Both the position numbers and the translations under genes were made by a program. DNA of 45,973 nt from Candidatus Alloenteromonas pullicola (lineage in GTDB: Bacteria > Bacillota_I > Bacilli_A > RFN20 > CAG-826), in assembly GCA_018714785.1 (NCBI GenBank), contig DVMV01000005.1, positions 1 through 45,973 on the forward strand, given 5' to 3'. Below the pieces are notes generated by a model. The model made no database searches and was not told the origin of the DNA. It worked only from the letters and a program-made list of their open reading frames with translations. This document shows, piece by piece, positions 33,481 to 41,683 of the stretch (within the stretch, counting starts at the first letter, position 1; the number at the start of each line of letters is the position of its first letter).

Positions 33481-34896
33481 ATGGAAGCGAAATCATTGCC
33501 CGTCATCGGGGCCTTCGTCAGGAACAAGGCCATAGTCCGGCTCGCCGTGCCGGTGTTCCTGGAGCTCATACTCTCGGTCGCGATGGGCTACGTCAACCAG
33601 TTCCTGCTGGCAAGCGTCCCCCTGGCGTCCAACGCGGTCGGGCAGTCCAACCAGATAACCAACATCTTCGTGGTGTCGTTCTCGGTGCTTTCGAGCTCCT
33701 CGCTCATCTTGCTGACCCAGCTGTTCGGGTCGAAGAAATACGATGAGGCCAACAAGGTCTACTCGCTTTCCTTCTACCTGAACCTCCTGATCGGGGTCGT
33801 GGTGGCGGGGGTGGTCGCCGGCTGCGCCTTCTTCGTCTTCCCCATCATGGGCGTCGCCAGCAACGTCGTCGAGCTGGCCAAGCTTTACCAGATAATCGTC
33901 GCCCCATCGCTTATATTCCAGGCCCTGACCAACGTCTTCTCCTCCTTCCTTAGGGCCAACAAGAAGATGGCTTTCCCGACGGTGGTGGCCTTCCTGACCA
34001 ACATCATCAACGCCTGCGTGGCGGCCGTCTTCATCTTCGGGTTCCCAGAGAAGGACGAGAGTTTCAAGCTGATCGGGGTCGCCGTCGCGACCGACGTGAG
34101 CCGCCTATTGGGCCTATTGGCCTCCTTCGTCTTCTTCAAGATCGCGACGAGAGGCAGCCTCTCGATCAAGCTGCTGCGCCCCTTCCCATCGGGGCTTCTC
34201 AAGAAGCTGCTCTCCATCGGGCTGCCGACCGCCGGGGAGACGCTGTCGTATAACTTCTCGCAGCTCGTGCTGCTGATCATCGTCAACAACTGCGTGAGCG
34301 TTTTGCAGCAGAACCTAAGGAGCTACCTCATCACCTTCACCTCGATCATCTACCTCTTCGCCAGCGGAACCGGCATCGCCATGCAGGTGGTCGAGGGCAG
34401 CCTAATCGGCGAGGGGAAGAAGGACGAGGCGGCGCAGCTGGTCAAAGACGTCGGCTCGATGGCCCGGACGGTGTCGCTTTTGATGTCGCTATTAGTGACC
34501 GCCATCGCCTACCCGGTCTTCGTGGCGCTGATGGGCGAGGCCTACGCCGACCCAGCCGTCAACGTGGAGGGCATGACCCTAAGCCAGATCGGGCTGACGG
34601 CCGTATACTGCATGCTCATCGACATCGTCCTCGACCAGGGAAGGGCGACCAACCTGGTATACGTCAAGGGGCTGGAGACCGCCGGGGACATCACCTTCCC
34701 GGTCACCTGCTCGATACTCACCAGCTGGCTCTGCACGGTCGGCGTCTCGGCCTTGCTCTGCTTCGTCTTCGACCTCGGCATCTACGGGGCCTTCGTGGGC
34801 GCGGCGATGGACGAATGCGTCCGGGCGGTGATGTTCTACGTCCGCTTCGGCAAGGGCGGATGGCGGAAGAAGTCGCTGCTGAAGGGCATCGAGTGA
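33481..34896 (+). CDS. MATE family efflux transporter
   Basis: The 471-residue protein has twelve membrane helices arranged as two six-helix halves. 'LAVPVFLELILSVAMGYVNQ' opens the protein like typical MATE proteins (A.P......S....DT), 'LIFQALTNVFSSFLRANKKM' matches the helix 4-5 region with its conserved R..G segment, and the second half repeats the pattern from 'LLSIGLPTAGETLSYNFSQL'. It should export a cationic or toxic organic compound using an ion gradient. Substrate unknown. Confidence 0.9.
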   Translation: MEAKSLPVIGAFVRNKAIVRLAVPVFLELILSVAMGYVNQFLLASVPLASNAVGQSNQITNIFVVSFSVLSSSSLILLTQLFGSKKYDEANKVYSLSFYLNLLIGVVVAGVVAGCAFFVFPIMGVASNVVELAKLYQIIVAPSLIFQALTNVFSSFLRANKKMAFPTVVAFLTNIINACVAAVFIFGFPEKDESFKLIGVAVATDVSRLLGLLASFVFFKIATRGSLSIKLLRPFPSGLLKKLLSIGLPTAGETLSYNFSQLVLLIIVNNCVSVLQQNLRSYLITFTSIIYLFASGTGIAMQVVEGSLIGEGKKDEAAQLVKDVGSMARTVSLLMSLLVTAIAYPVFVALMGEAYADPAVNVEGMTLSQIGLTAVYCMLIDIVLDQGRATNLVYVKGLETAGDITFPVTCSILTSWLCTVGVSALLCFVFDLGIYGAFVGAAMDECVRAVMFYVRFGKGGWRKKSLLKGIE

Positions 34897-34908
34897 GGAA
34901 GTTGGTGC

Positions 34909-34936
34909 TTCAATTCACCTTAAGGTGTGCTATGAT
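34909..34936 (+). promoter_or_regulatory. promoter of the rimP-nusA-infB operon, with a palindrome in the spacer
   Basis: -35-like TTCAAT (34909-34914) and an extended -10 TGC-TATGAT (hexamer 34931-34936) are 16 bases apart. The spacer contains the perfect palindrome CACCTTAAGGTG (34916-34927), a candidate operator. A leader of about 80 bases with a GCGGAA/TTCCGC hairpin follows. Confidence 0.6.
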
Positions 34937-35021
34937 TTGCTTGCGGAAATCCCGAAGCGGTTCCGCGGCTTGAAACGTCTGGGTGGCCTATGCGCCGCCC
35001 TTTCTATTGAATGGAGGGAAA

Positions 35022-35471
35022 ATGGACGAGAAGGAAATGACCATCCGCGGCTATGTGGAGCCGCTATTGCAGGGCGAGGGCTATTCGCTATACGACCTCA
35101 AGCTCACCAAGTCGAGCCTGTCCGTGGTCGTCGACCGCGACAAGCCGATCAGCCTCGACGAAATCGTCGCCATCTCGGAGAAGATATCCGCCCTCCTCGA
35201 CGAGAAGGACCCGATCGAGGGCGCCTATTCGCTAGATGTCTCCAGCTCCGGCGCCGAGAAGCGCATCGACCCATCCAAGCTCGATGCCTACGTCGGGTCG
35301 TACGTGAACATCACCCTGCATTCCCCGATAAAAGGGGAGAACGTCTTCGAGGGGACCCTGGGGGAAGAGGAGGGCAAATTGACCCTAACCTACTTCGACA
35401 AAGGGCGCAAGAAGACCATAAGCTTCGACAAGGACGGGGTCGCCAAGAGCCGCCTCGCCATCAAATTCTGA
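35022..35471 (+). CDS. rimP: ribosome maturation factor RimP
   Basis: 149 residues from the ATG at 35022, which has a GGAGG site upstream. 'GYSLYDLKLTKSSLSVVVDR' and 'SLDEIVAISEKISALLDEKD', then 'YSLDVSSSGAEKRIDPSKLD', correspond to the N-terminal domain of RimP (the usual SSPG is SSSG here). The C-terminal SH3-like domain contains 'YVGSYVNITLHSPIKGENVF'. It assists 30S subunit maturation. First gene of the conserved rimP-nusA-rnpM-ylxQ-infB-rbfA operon. Confidence 0.9.
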   Translation: MDEKEMTIRGYVEPLLQGEGYSLYDLKLTKSSLSVVVDRDKPISLDEIVAISEKISALLDEKDPIEGAYSLDVSSSGAEKRIDPSKLDAYVGSYVNITLHSPIKGENVFEGTLGEEEGKLTLTYFDKGRKKTISFDKDGVAKSRLAIKF

Positions 35472-35491
35472 TTCTTTAGGAGAAAGACAAA

Positions 35492-37234
35492 ATGCCAAGG
35501 AAAGCAACTGTTGTGGAACCGGAGAGGCCGTCGTTCGTCGAGGCCCTGCGCGGGCTAGCCGACGCCAAGGGGCTATCCGACGAGGAGGTCCTCCACGCGC
35601 TCGAGGAAGCCACCGAGCGGGCCTACGTCAAGGAGCTGGGCGGCGGCGATGACGCGGTCGTCAGCTGCCACATAGACCCCGAGACCGGCAAGGTCACCCT
35701 CGCCCAGATCAAGGACGTCGTCGACGAGGTCGAGGACGATTACCTCCAGATCAGCGTCGAGGACGCCAACGAAGGGCTAGCCGAGCCCAAATACAAAGCC
35801 GGCGACAAGTTCGCCATCTACGAGGACATCGCCGATGCCTCGAAGGTCATGGCCAAGGCGGTCAAGAACAACTTCCGCCAGAAGCTCGGCGAGGCCGAGC
35901 GCACCGCGCTTTACAAGATCTACAAGGACCACATCGGCGAGATGATGGTCGGCACCGTCGAGAAGAGCGACGACAAGATGACCACCATCCTCATCGGGCG
36001 CACCCCGATCGACATGTCGCGCCACGACTTAATCGGCGACGAGTACTTCCGGGCCGGCGACCAAATCAAGGTCTACATCCAGGAAGTCCGCTCGGCCGCC
36101 CCGGTCGACGGCAAGCCCGCCCGTGGCCCGCAGATCCAGGCCACCCGCTCCTCGAAGGGCTTCCTCAAGCGCCTGTTCGAGGAGGAGATCCACGAGATCT
36201 ACGACGGGACCGTCGTCATCAAGGCCATCGCCCGCAAGGCCGGCGTCCGCAGCAAGGTCGCCGTCTACTCCAACAACGAGGACGTCGACGCCACCGGGGC
36301 CTGCATCGGCCAGGGCGGAAGCCGCATCCAGAAGATCGTGACCCAGCTAGGGAACGGCAAGAACAAGGAGAAGATCGACGTCATCAACTACTCGGCCAAC
36401 CCCGGCATGTTCATAATCGAGGCCTGCCGCCCGGCCCAGGTCATCGGGGTCAGCCTCGATGAGGAGGGCAAGAGCGCCGTCGTGGTCGTCGATGGCGACA
36501 ACATGCGCCTGGCTTCCGGCAGGAAGGACACCAACCGCAAGCTCGCCAGCGAGCTCACCGGCTACGAGATCGAGCTCATGAGCAAAGCCGACGCCGACGA
36601 GGAGGGCATCCCCTACAAGAGTGCCGAGGAATGGGCCGAGATCGCCGAGAAGGAGAAGGCCGAGGCCGAGCAGGCCGAGATGGCCCGCAAGCTCACCGAG
36701 GAGCAGCGCAAGCGCGCCGAGGAGGCCAAGAAGGCCGAGCCATCCCCTGCATTAGAGCAGCCCAAGGCCGAGGAGAAGCCCGCCGAGCAGCCCAAGGAGG
36801 AGAAGAAGGTCGAGGCCCCGAAGGCCGCCCCGAAGGCCACCGCCACCCCGGACATGTTCCCGGAGGAGGCGTCCAACCCGGCCGCCGCGGCCCTCGCCTC
36901 CCTCAAGAAGAAGGAGGAGAAGGCCGAGCCCGCCGAGGTCAAGACCACGACCACCCTCTCCGACCTCGAGAAGGAGCTCGCCGACGCCAAGGAGAAGAAG
37001 ACCAAGCCGGTCGCCAAGACCAAGCGCCCGCGCAAGATCACCGAGGAGGAGGTCAAGCGCGAGCCCGCCGCGGCCAAGCCCTCATCCGGCGCCCCGGGAT
37101 TAGCCGTCTACACCGACGAGGAGCTCTCTGAGCTCGATGAGGAGAGCCAGGGCGACGAATACCTCGACACCGACGAGGACATCGACGAGGATTTCTCCGA
37201 ATACGATCGCTATTACGACGACGATTCGAAGTGA
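35492..37234 (+). CDS. nusA: transcription factor NusA with a long acidic/charged C-terminal extension
   Basis: 580 residues; Firmicutes NusA is usually about 350-400. Residues 1-130 form the polymerase-binding N-domain ('GLSDEEVLHALEEATERAYV'), followed by an S1 domain (about 145-210, 'GEMMVGTVEKSDDKMTTILI') and two KH domains (about 235-365) with 'GVRSKVAVYSNNEDVDATGA' and 'CIGQGGSRIQ'. From about residue 375 there are some 200 residues of Glu/Lys/Ala/Pro low-complexity sequence ending in an Asp/Glu-rich tail. The tail resembles the charged extension of the DUF2357-like protein. AGGAG precedes the ATG; the stop overlaps rnpM. Confidence 0.95.
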   Translation: MPRKATVVEPERPSFVEALRGLADAKGLSDEEVLHALEEATERAYVKELGGGDDAVVSCHIDPETGKVTLAQIKDVVDEVEDDYLQISVEDANEGLAEPKYKAGDKFAIYEDIADASKVMAKAVKNNFRQKLGEAERTALYKIYKDHIGEMMVGTVEKSDDKMTTILIGRTPIDMSRHDLIGDEYFRAGDQIKVYIQEVRSAAPVDGKPARGPQIQATRSSKGFLKRLFEEEIHEIYDGTVVIKAIARKAGVRSKVAVYSNNEDVDATGACIGQGGSRIQKIVTQLGNGKNKEKIDVINYSANPGMFIIEACRPAQVIGVSLDEEGKSAVVVVDGDNMRLASGRKDTNRKLASELTGYEIELMSKADADEEGIPYKSAEEWAEIAEKEKAEAEQAEMARKLTEEQRKRAEEAKKAEPSPALEQPKAEEKPAEQPKEEKKVEAPKAAPKATATPDMFPEEASNPAAAALASLKKKEEKAEPAEVKTTTTLSDLEKELADAKEKKTKPVAKTKRPRKITEEEVKREPAAAKPSSGAPGLAVYTDEELSELDEESQGDEYLDTDEDIDEDFSEYDRYYDDDSK

Positions 37235-37497
37235 TGCCGAAGAAACCAATCAAGATAAGCCGGATGGACGCCATAACCAGGACCGTCCATCCAGCCGAGC
37301 AGATGCTGCGCATCCGCCTCACCCCGTCTCCCGCCATCGACTATTCCGGGAGGCTGCTCGGGCGGGGCGCCTACGTCTATCCCGACCCCAAGGCGATTTC
37401 CTCGCCCAAGGGGAAGGCCGCCTTGGCCAGGCTCGGGATAAAGGACGAGCTTTATGAGGAGGTGCTCTTATGGGCCAGCACCCGCTGCAAAGCCTAG
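37234..37497 (+). CDS. rnpM: YlxR/RnpM family RNA-binding protein (RNase P modulator)
   Basis: The 87 residues are in the expected place between nusA and the L7Ae-like gene. 'DYSGRLLGRGAYVYPDP' matches the family's D.SGK.PGRGAYLC..P core. The usual N-terminal R(T/M)C..C cysteine motif is not present: the corresponding region reads 'RMDAITRTVHPAEQMLRI'. It starts in the nusA stop codon (TGATG) and overlaps the next gene by 28 bases. Confidence 0.85.
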   Translation: MPKKPIKISRMDAITRTVHPAEQMLRIRLTPSPAIDYSGRLLGRGAYVYPDPKAISSPKGKAALARLGIKDELYEEVLLWASTRCKA

Positions 37498-37787
37498 GGC
37501 TCTACAACCGGGCGGGGCTGTTGCTGTTCGGCCCCGCGCTATACGGGGCGAAGTCGCTGGGGGCCCTGCTAGTCGCCTCCGACGCCTCATCCCGCAGCAA
37601 GAAGGAGGCCAAGGCCTTAGCCGATAGAACCGGGGCAATGCTCATCGAGGGCTTCACCCAGGAGGAGCTCGGCAAGCCGGTGGGGCGGGACGCCTTATCC
37701 GCCCTCGGCATCAAGGAAGGAAAGGCCTCCAAGGCCATAATCAAGGCACTGGGAAAGGAGAACAACGATGAAGAAAAGCGGATTTAA
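37470..37787 (+). CDS. ylxQ: YlxQ-type L7Ae/L30e ribosomal-like RNA-binding protein
   Basis: 105 residues with the L7Ae/L30e layout: 'LGLYNRAGLLLFGPAL', 'ALLVASDASSRSKKEAKALA' and 'GKPVGRDALSALGI', the latter matching the family's lGra.G...a.aI region. Members bind kink-turn RNA. It overlaps both neighbours (28 bases with rnpM and 20 with infB), so expression is translationally coupled. Confidence 0.85.
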   Translation: MGQHPLQSLGLYNRAGLLLFGPALYGAKSLGALLVASDASSRSKKEAKALADRTGAMLIEGFTQEELGKPVGRDALSALGIKEGKASKAIIKALGKENNDEEKRI

Positions 37788-39621
37788 GCCCTCGAAGGGC
37801 AATCAGTCGAATAGCCGCGCCCGGGTCAGCAACTTCGCGCCGACCCACCACAAGAACGAGCGCCCCAAGGTCAACGGCGGGGTGTTCGTCTACTCCAAGC
37901 CGCTGTCGGTTGGGGAGCTGAGCAAGGCGATCGACGTGCCGGCCACCGAGATCATCAAGCAGCTTTTCCTGCTCGGGAAGATGGTGACCATCAACCAGAT
38001 GCTCGACGACGAGGCCATCGGCACTATCTGCCTGCAGTTCGGCTACGACTTCAAGAAGGAGCAGGTCCAGGACGCCACCCACTTCGAGAACATCGAGATC
38101 AAGGACGACCCCTCGCAATTGGTCGAGCGGCCGCCGGTGGTGACCATCATGGGTCATGTCGACCATGGCAAGACCACCCTCATCGACGCCATCAGGAGCT
38201 CCAACATCGTCTCGACCGAGGCCGGCGGCATCTCCCAGGAGATCGGCGCCTACCAGGTCGACGTCGACGGGAAGAAGATCACCTTCATCGACACCCCGGG
38301 CCACGCGGCCTTCACCGCGATGCGCGCCCGCGGCGCCTCGGTGACCGACATCGTCGTGCTGGTGGTCGCGGCCGACGACGGGGTCATGCCCCAGACCATC
38401 GAGGCCATTGACCACGCCAAGGCGGCCGAGGTCCCGATAATCGTCGCCGTCAACAAGATGGACAAGCCCGGCGCCAACCCGCATAAGGTGCTCGAGGAGC
38501 TATTGGCCCACGACGTCATCGCCGAGGAGTTCGGCGGCGACGTGATGAGCGTCAGCATCTCCGCGAAGAAGAAGCAGGGCATATCCGACCTGCTCGACAT
38601 GATACTGCTGAAGGCCGAGATGCTTGAGCTCAAGGCCAACCCCAACCGCTACGCCATCGGCACCGTGCTCGAGTCCGAGCTCGACAAGGGCGAGGGCCCG
38701 AAGGCCACGTTGCTGGTCCAAAACGGCACCCTCAATGCCGGGGACTACGTGGTGGTCGGCGACCACTATGGCAAGATCAGGAGGATGACCAACGAGCGCC
38801 GCCAGGTGCTCAAGAGCGCCCTCCCGAGCACCCCGGTCGCGGTGATAGGGCTAAGCGCCGTCCCGAGCGCCGGCGACCGCTTCATGGCCTTCCCCGAGGA
38901 GAGGCAGGCCCGCGAGGTGGCCGAGGCCAGGCAGCTGGAGAAGCTCGCCCAGACCCGCTCCGGCACCGCCGCGATGAAGCTTAGCGACCTCAACAACCTC
39001 GTCAACGCCGGCAAGGTCAAGGACATCAACGTCATAGTCAAGAGCGACTCCAACGGCACCGCCGAGGCCCTCAAGGCCAACCTGGAGAAGCTATCCACCG
39101 ACAAGGCGAAGGTCCACGTGCTGCTCGCCTCCGCCGGGGCGATAAGCGAGTCCGACGTCTTGCTCGCCAGCGCCTCCCACGCCGTCATCTTCGGCTTCGC
39201 GGTCCGCCCCGAGGCCAGGATCAGGCAGCTGGCCGAGGAGAACCACGTCGAGATCCACCTGCACAACATCATCTATGAGCTGCTCGACGAGATGGAAAAC
39301 GCCCTCAAGGGCGCGGTCGAGGTCGAGAAGGTCGAGCAGGTGACCGGCGAGGCCGAGATACGCCACATCTACAAGATCGCCCACGTCGGGACCATCGGGG
39401 GGAGCTATGTCACCTCCGGGACCATCAAGATGGGCGAGAAGGTCCGCCTCATCCGCCAGGGCGTCGTCATCTACAATGGCAAGCTTGGCTCGCTCAAGCG
39501 CTACAAAGACGATGCCAAGGAGGTCAAGGAAGGCTACGAGTGCGGCCTCACCATCGAGGGGTACAACGACATCAAGGAAGGCGACCGGGTCGAGGGATAC
39601 GAGCTGGTCGAGAAGCAATAA
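37768..39621 (+). CDS. infB: translation initiation factor IF-2
   Basis: The 617-residue protein has a short basic N-terminal arm, an IF2-N subdomain (about 45-110, '[20 protein letters not shown]'), and the G domain with G1 '[10 protein letters not shown]' (about 129), G3 'DTPGHAAF' and G4 '[10 protein letters not shown]'. Domains II-IV end in the fMet-tRNA-binding C-domain '[18 protein letters not shown]'. The N-terminal arm is much shorter than in Escherichia coli, as in other small Bacillota. Confidence 0.97.
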   Translation: MKKSGFKPSKGNQSNSRARVSNFAPTHHKNERPKVNGGVFVYSKPLSVGELSKAIDVPATEIIKQLFLLGKMVTINQMLDDEAIGTICLQFGYDFKKEQVQDATHFENIEIKDDPSQLVERPPVVTIMGHVDHGKTTLIDAIRSSNIVSTEAGGISQEIGAYQVDVDGKKITFIDTPGHAAFTAMRARGASVTDIVVLVVAADDGVMPQTIEAIDHAKAAEVPIIVAVNKMDKPGANPHKVLEELLAHDVIAEEFGGDVMSVSISAKKKQGISDLLDMILLKAEMLELKANPNRYAIGTVLESELDKGEGPKATLLVQNGTLNAGDYVVVGDHYGKIRRMTNERRQVLKSALPSTPVAVIGLSAVPSAGDRFMAFPEERQAREVAEARQLEKLAQTRSGTAAMKLSDLNNLVNAGKVKDINVIVKSDSNGTAEALKANLEKLSTDKAKVHVLLASAGAISESDVLLASASHAVIFGFAVRPEARIRQLAEENHVEIHLHNIIYELLDEMENALKGAVEVEKVEQVTGEAEIRHIYKIAHVGTIGGSYVTSGTIKMGEKVRLIRQGVVIYNGKLGSLKRYKDDAKEVKEGYECGLTIEGYNDIKEGDRVEGYELVEKQ

Positions 39622-39980
39622 TGGCCGAGCGCAACGGGCGGATCAAATCCGTCATCGGGAAGGACATCGCCGAGATCGTCATGAAGGAGATCAAGAACCC
39701 GCATATCGGGATGGTCTCCATCAACGAGGTGGTGGTCAATTCCGATTATAGCGAAGCCCGGGTCTACGTCACCTTCTTCGGCGAAGGCGGGGAGAAGGCG
39801 AAGCTCAAGGAACTGAAGAAGTCCGAGGGGTTCGTCAGGAGCCGCCTGGCCAGCAAGGTCGACCTCTACAAGGCCCCGAAGGTCACCTTCATCCTCGACG
39901 AGACCTTCAAGAAGGCCGCGAGCCTCGAGGAGGCGCTGCAGAAAGAGCAGTCCGACCTCGACAAGCTCAAAGGCGAGTAA
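39621..39980 (+). CDS. rbfA: ribosome-binding factor A
   Basis: 119 residues. The ATG shares its A with the infB stop (TAATG). 'RIKSVIGKDIAEIVMKEIKN', 'SEARVYVTFFG' and 'RSRLASKVDLYKAPKVTFIL' are the KH-like RbfA fold motifs (V...P.L.F..D appears as V..T.ILDE). It is needed for 16S rRNA 5' end maturation and cold growth. It ends at a large inverted repeat. Confidence 0.9.
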   Translation: MAERNGRIKSVIGKDIAEIVMKEIKNPHIGMVSINEVVVNSDYSEARVYVTFFGEGGEKAKLKELKKSEGFVRSRLASKVDLYKAPKVTFILDETFKKAASLEEALQKEQSDLDKLKGE

Positions 39981-40056
39981 AAAAGCCCCATCGCGAGTGA
40001 TGTGTGCCCCGAATCCTGGACACAGGAGGAGGGGCACGCATCAGAGATGGGGTTTT
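39981..40056. terminator. nested inverted repeat / bidirectional terminator between rbfA and the TtcA-like gene
   Basis: Three concentric stems are present: CCCCATC (39986-39992) / GATGGGG (40046-40052) flanked by A and T runs, TGATGTGTGCCCC (39998-40010) / GGGGCACGCATCA (40031-40043) with one wobble, and CCTG-GACA-CAGG (40015-40026). The outer stem with its A/T flanks acts as a terminator for both convergent genes. The inner 13-bp stem is far more than a terminator needs. Confidence 0.75.
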
Positions 40057-40057
40057 C

Positions 40058-41185
40058 TCATGCCTTGGCGACTAGCGAGAGCGAATACCCGCCCTTAAGC
40101 GATTTCGCTTTGGCGAACCCGGCTTCCAGGGCCGCTTTCTTGTTGCGCGCCTTGAAGTCGACGTAGAGGGGGTTGACCTTGCGCGCCTCCTGCTTGATTA
40201 TGGACTTCAAGCAGGCGACGGCCTCCTTCTCCCGAGTAGCAGCGAACTCGAACAGCGAGATTTCCCTTTCATGGGTCGAGACGAGCTTTATGCCGAGCGC
40301 CCCGAAGACCTTGCCTTTGTATAGAAGAAGATATGTATCAACGCCTTTTCCTAAGGGCTTGAGGGAATGCTTATCCTTGATTAGGTCGTATTCGATGACC
40401 TGCTCCGGGTAAAGGAGGGGCTTATAGGTCGTGTTCCTATCGACTCTCGACTCGACGCAATGGAAGAACAGCGAGAACGACCCATAGTTGGATAGCATCT
40501 GCCCGAAGCTTAACCTCGCCTCGTCCCGACTCGCATAGAGGGAATGGAGCGTTTCCTTGGCGAACTCCCGCTCGGTGGCCCCGTCATTGGGGCAGATCTT
40601 GCCCATCACCGGAAGGCCTTCCTCCTTGGCCATCCCGGTGAGGTCGGACTCGGCGCACTCGATGAGCGGGCGGATGAAGGTTATATTGGCGCGCTCCAAG
40701 GTCATCTTCGGCTCGAAGGTGGCAATCCTCCCGCCGTGGATGGCGTTCATCAGCAGCGTCTCGATCGCGTCGTCCTGGTGGTGGGCGAAGGCGACCTTGT
40801 TGGCGCCCAGCTCATTGGCCGCCTCGTTGATCGCGGCCTTCTTCATCCGGGAGCAGATCGAGCAGGGCAGCCGGCCGTCCTTGGAATGCTCCTTGAGTAT
40901 CGGGTAGACCTCACGGGAATCCTTGACCAGCAGCGGGGCGCCGATGCTAGAGGCGAAAGCCTCGATGTCGGAGGCGTCGAAGCCATCGAACCCGAGGTCG
41001 AGGCAGACCGGGAATATGGCGAAGTCCTTCTTCGAGAATAGGCGGTATACCGACAACGCCTTGAGCAGGCAAAGCGAGTCCTTGCCTCCGCTGACGCCTA
41101 TGACGACCTTGTCGCCGTCGTTGAGCAGATCGTATTTCGAATCGGCCTTCCTTATCGAGGCCAGCACGCGCCTGATGTATTTCAC
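40058..41185 (-). CDS. TtcA-like tRNA thiolation/PP-loop ATPase with a GNAT-like C-terminal extension
   Basis: 375 residues from a GTG start, preceded by a promoter and no leader. The N-terminal two thirds are TtcA/TilS-like: PP-loop SGGKDS (32-37), 'CSICSR' with Cys108 and Cys111, 'AHHQDDAIETLLMN' (134-147), and a third cysteine 'ICPNDG' (Cys198). Three cysteines suit a [4Fe-4S] cluster as in TtcA, which thiolates C32 of tRNA. From about residue 225 there is an extra domain of about 150 residues. Its end, 'NPLYVDFKARNKKAALEAGF', looks like the last part of a GNAT acetyltransferase. The specific tRNA target is not known. Confidence 0.78.
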   Translation of the reverse strand: MKYIRRVLASIRKADSKYDLLNDGDKVVIGVSGGKDSLCLLKALSVYRLFSKKDFAIFPVCLDLGFDGFDASDIEAFASSIGAPLLVKDSREVYPILKEHSKDGRLPCSICSRMKKAAINEAANELGANKVAFAHHQDDAIETLLMNAIHGGRIATFEPKMTLERANITFIRPLIECAESDLTGMAKEEGLPVMGKICPNDGATEREFAKETLHSLYASRDEARLSFGQMLSNYGSFSLFFHCVESRVDRNTTYKPLLYPEQVIEYDLIKDKHSLKPLGKGVDTYLLLYKGKVFGALGIKLVSTHEREISLFEFAATREKEAVACLKSIIKQEARKVNPLYVDFKARNKKAALEAGFAKAKSLKGGYSLSLVAKA

Positions 41186-41191
41186 GCGCGT

Positions 41192-41220
41192 ATTATCTAA
41201 TTTTGCTTTTCCCTCCGCAA
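41192..41220 (-). promoter_or_regulatory. promoter of the TtcA-like gene
   Basis: Minus strand -35 TTGCGG (41215-41220), a 17-base spacer and -10 GATAAT (41192-41197). The -10 ends 6 bases before the GTG start, so the transcript is predicted to be leaderless. Confidence 0.55.
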
Positions 41221-41670
41221 TAGTTCCCTGTATTAGGGCAAGCCATTACCCAAAACTCGGATTCCGCGTTGCCTGAAACGCCGATTGCAATGGTTTACGT
41301 CAAGAAGCGGCATATCCCTTGCATCGTTTTTTAATAATCTTTCACATTTCCGAGACCTAAAAACACATCTAATTTCACATTTCCGAGGCCTAAAAACACC
41401 CAGAGTTTCACATTTCCTAGAACCAACCCGTCGAAAAGCCCGTAATTTGGCGCTTTTTTGACTTGAGCTGTTAAGGCGCTTTCTTGCTTTCTTTGGATTC
41501 TCGCCGTGCGGTTGTGCTGCGACGCGAAATAAACCCAAAGCCCCCTGACTAAAAAAGGAAAAACCCGCTTGCAGCCATTAAACAATAAAGCGGAATAAAT
41601 GCTGATTTGCCGTTTTGCCTTTTATATGGGAAGCAAGAGGTTTTGCGGAAGGAAATGGCGGCCCTGTGGT
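41221..41670. other. AT-rich intergenic stretch without a convincing gene
   Basis: Between the TtcA-like gene and truB lie about 450 bases of clearly lower GC content than the surroundings. Short minus-strand reading frames here are explained by 33-bp tandem repeats and show no credible start or family. Apart from the repeats and the truB -10 element nothing is recognisable. It may be the remnant of an inserted or degraded element. Confidence 0.5.
41341..41420. repeat. 33-bp tandem repeats (two full copies and a partial third)
   Basis: The core TTCACATTTCCGAGRCCTAA, continuing AAACAC, begins at 41341 and 41374, and a partial copy begins at 41407. The period is exactly 33 bases, with about 26 conserved and 7 variable bases. 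The third copy diverges after TTCACATTTCC. Confidence 0.85.
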
Positions 41671-41671
41671 A

Positions 41672-41677
41672 TATAAT
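41672..41677 (+). promoter_or_regulatory. -10 element of truB-ribF
   Basis: A consensus TATAAT ends 6 bases before the truB ATG at 41684, predicting a leaderless mRNA. No good -35 is visible. Confidence 0.6.
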
Positions 41678-41683
41678 CATCGC

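Noticed and set aside
32509-37234. Mycoplasma-type genetic code (TGA = Trp)
   Set aside because: TGA ends many genes at ATGA or TGATG overlaps (for example galT, galK, nusA), and Trp is encoded by TGG throughout.
41341-41420. Possible CRISPR array
   Set aside because: The conserved part is 26 bases but the variable parts are only 7 bases, there are fewer than three full copies, and no cas genes are present. It is a tandem repeat, not an array.
41233-41585. Short minus-strand reading frames in the AT-rich spacer
   Set aside because: Both open frames are produced by the 33-bp repeats, have no ribosome site or promoter, and show no family features.
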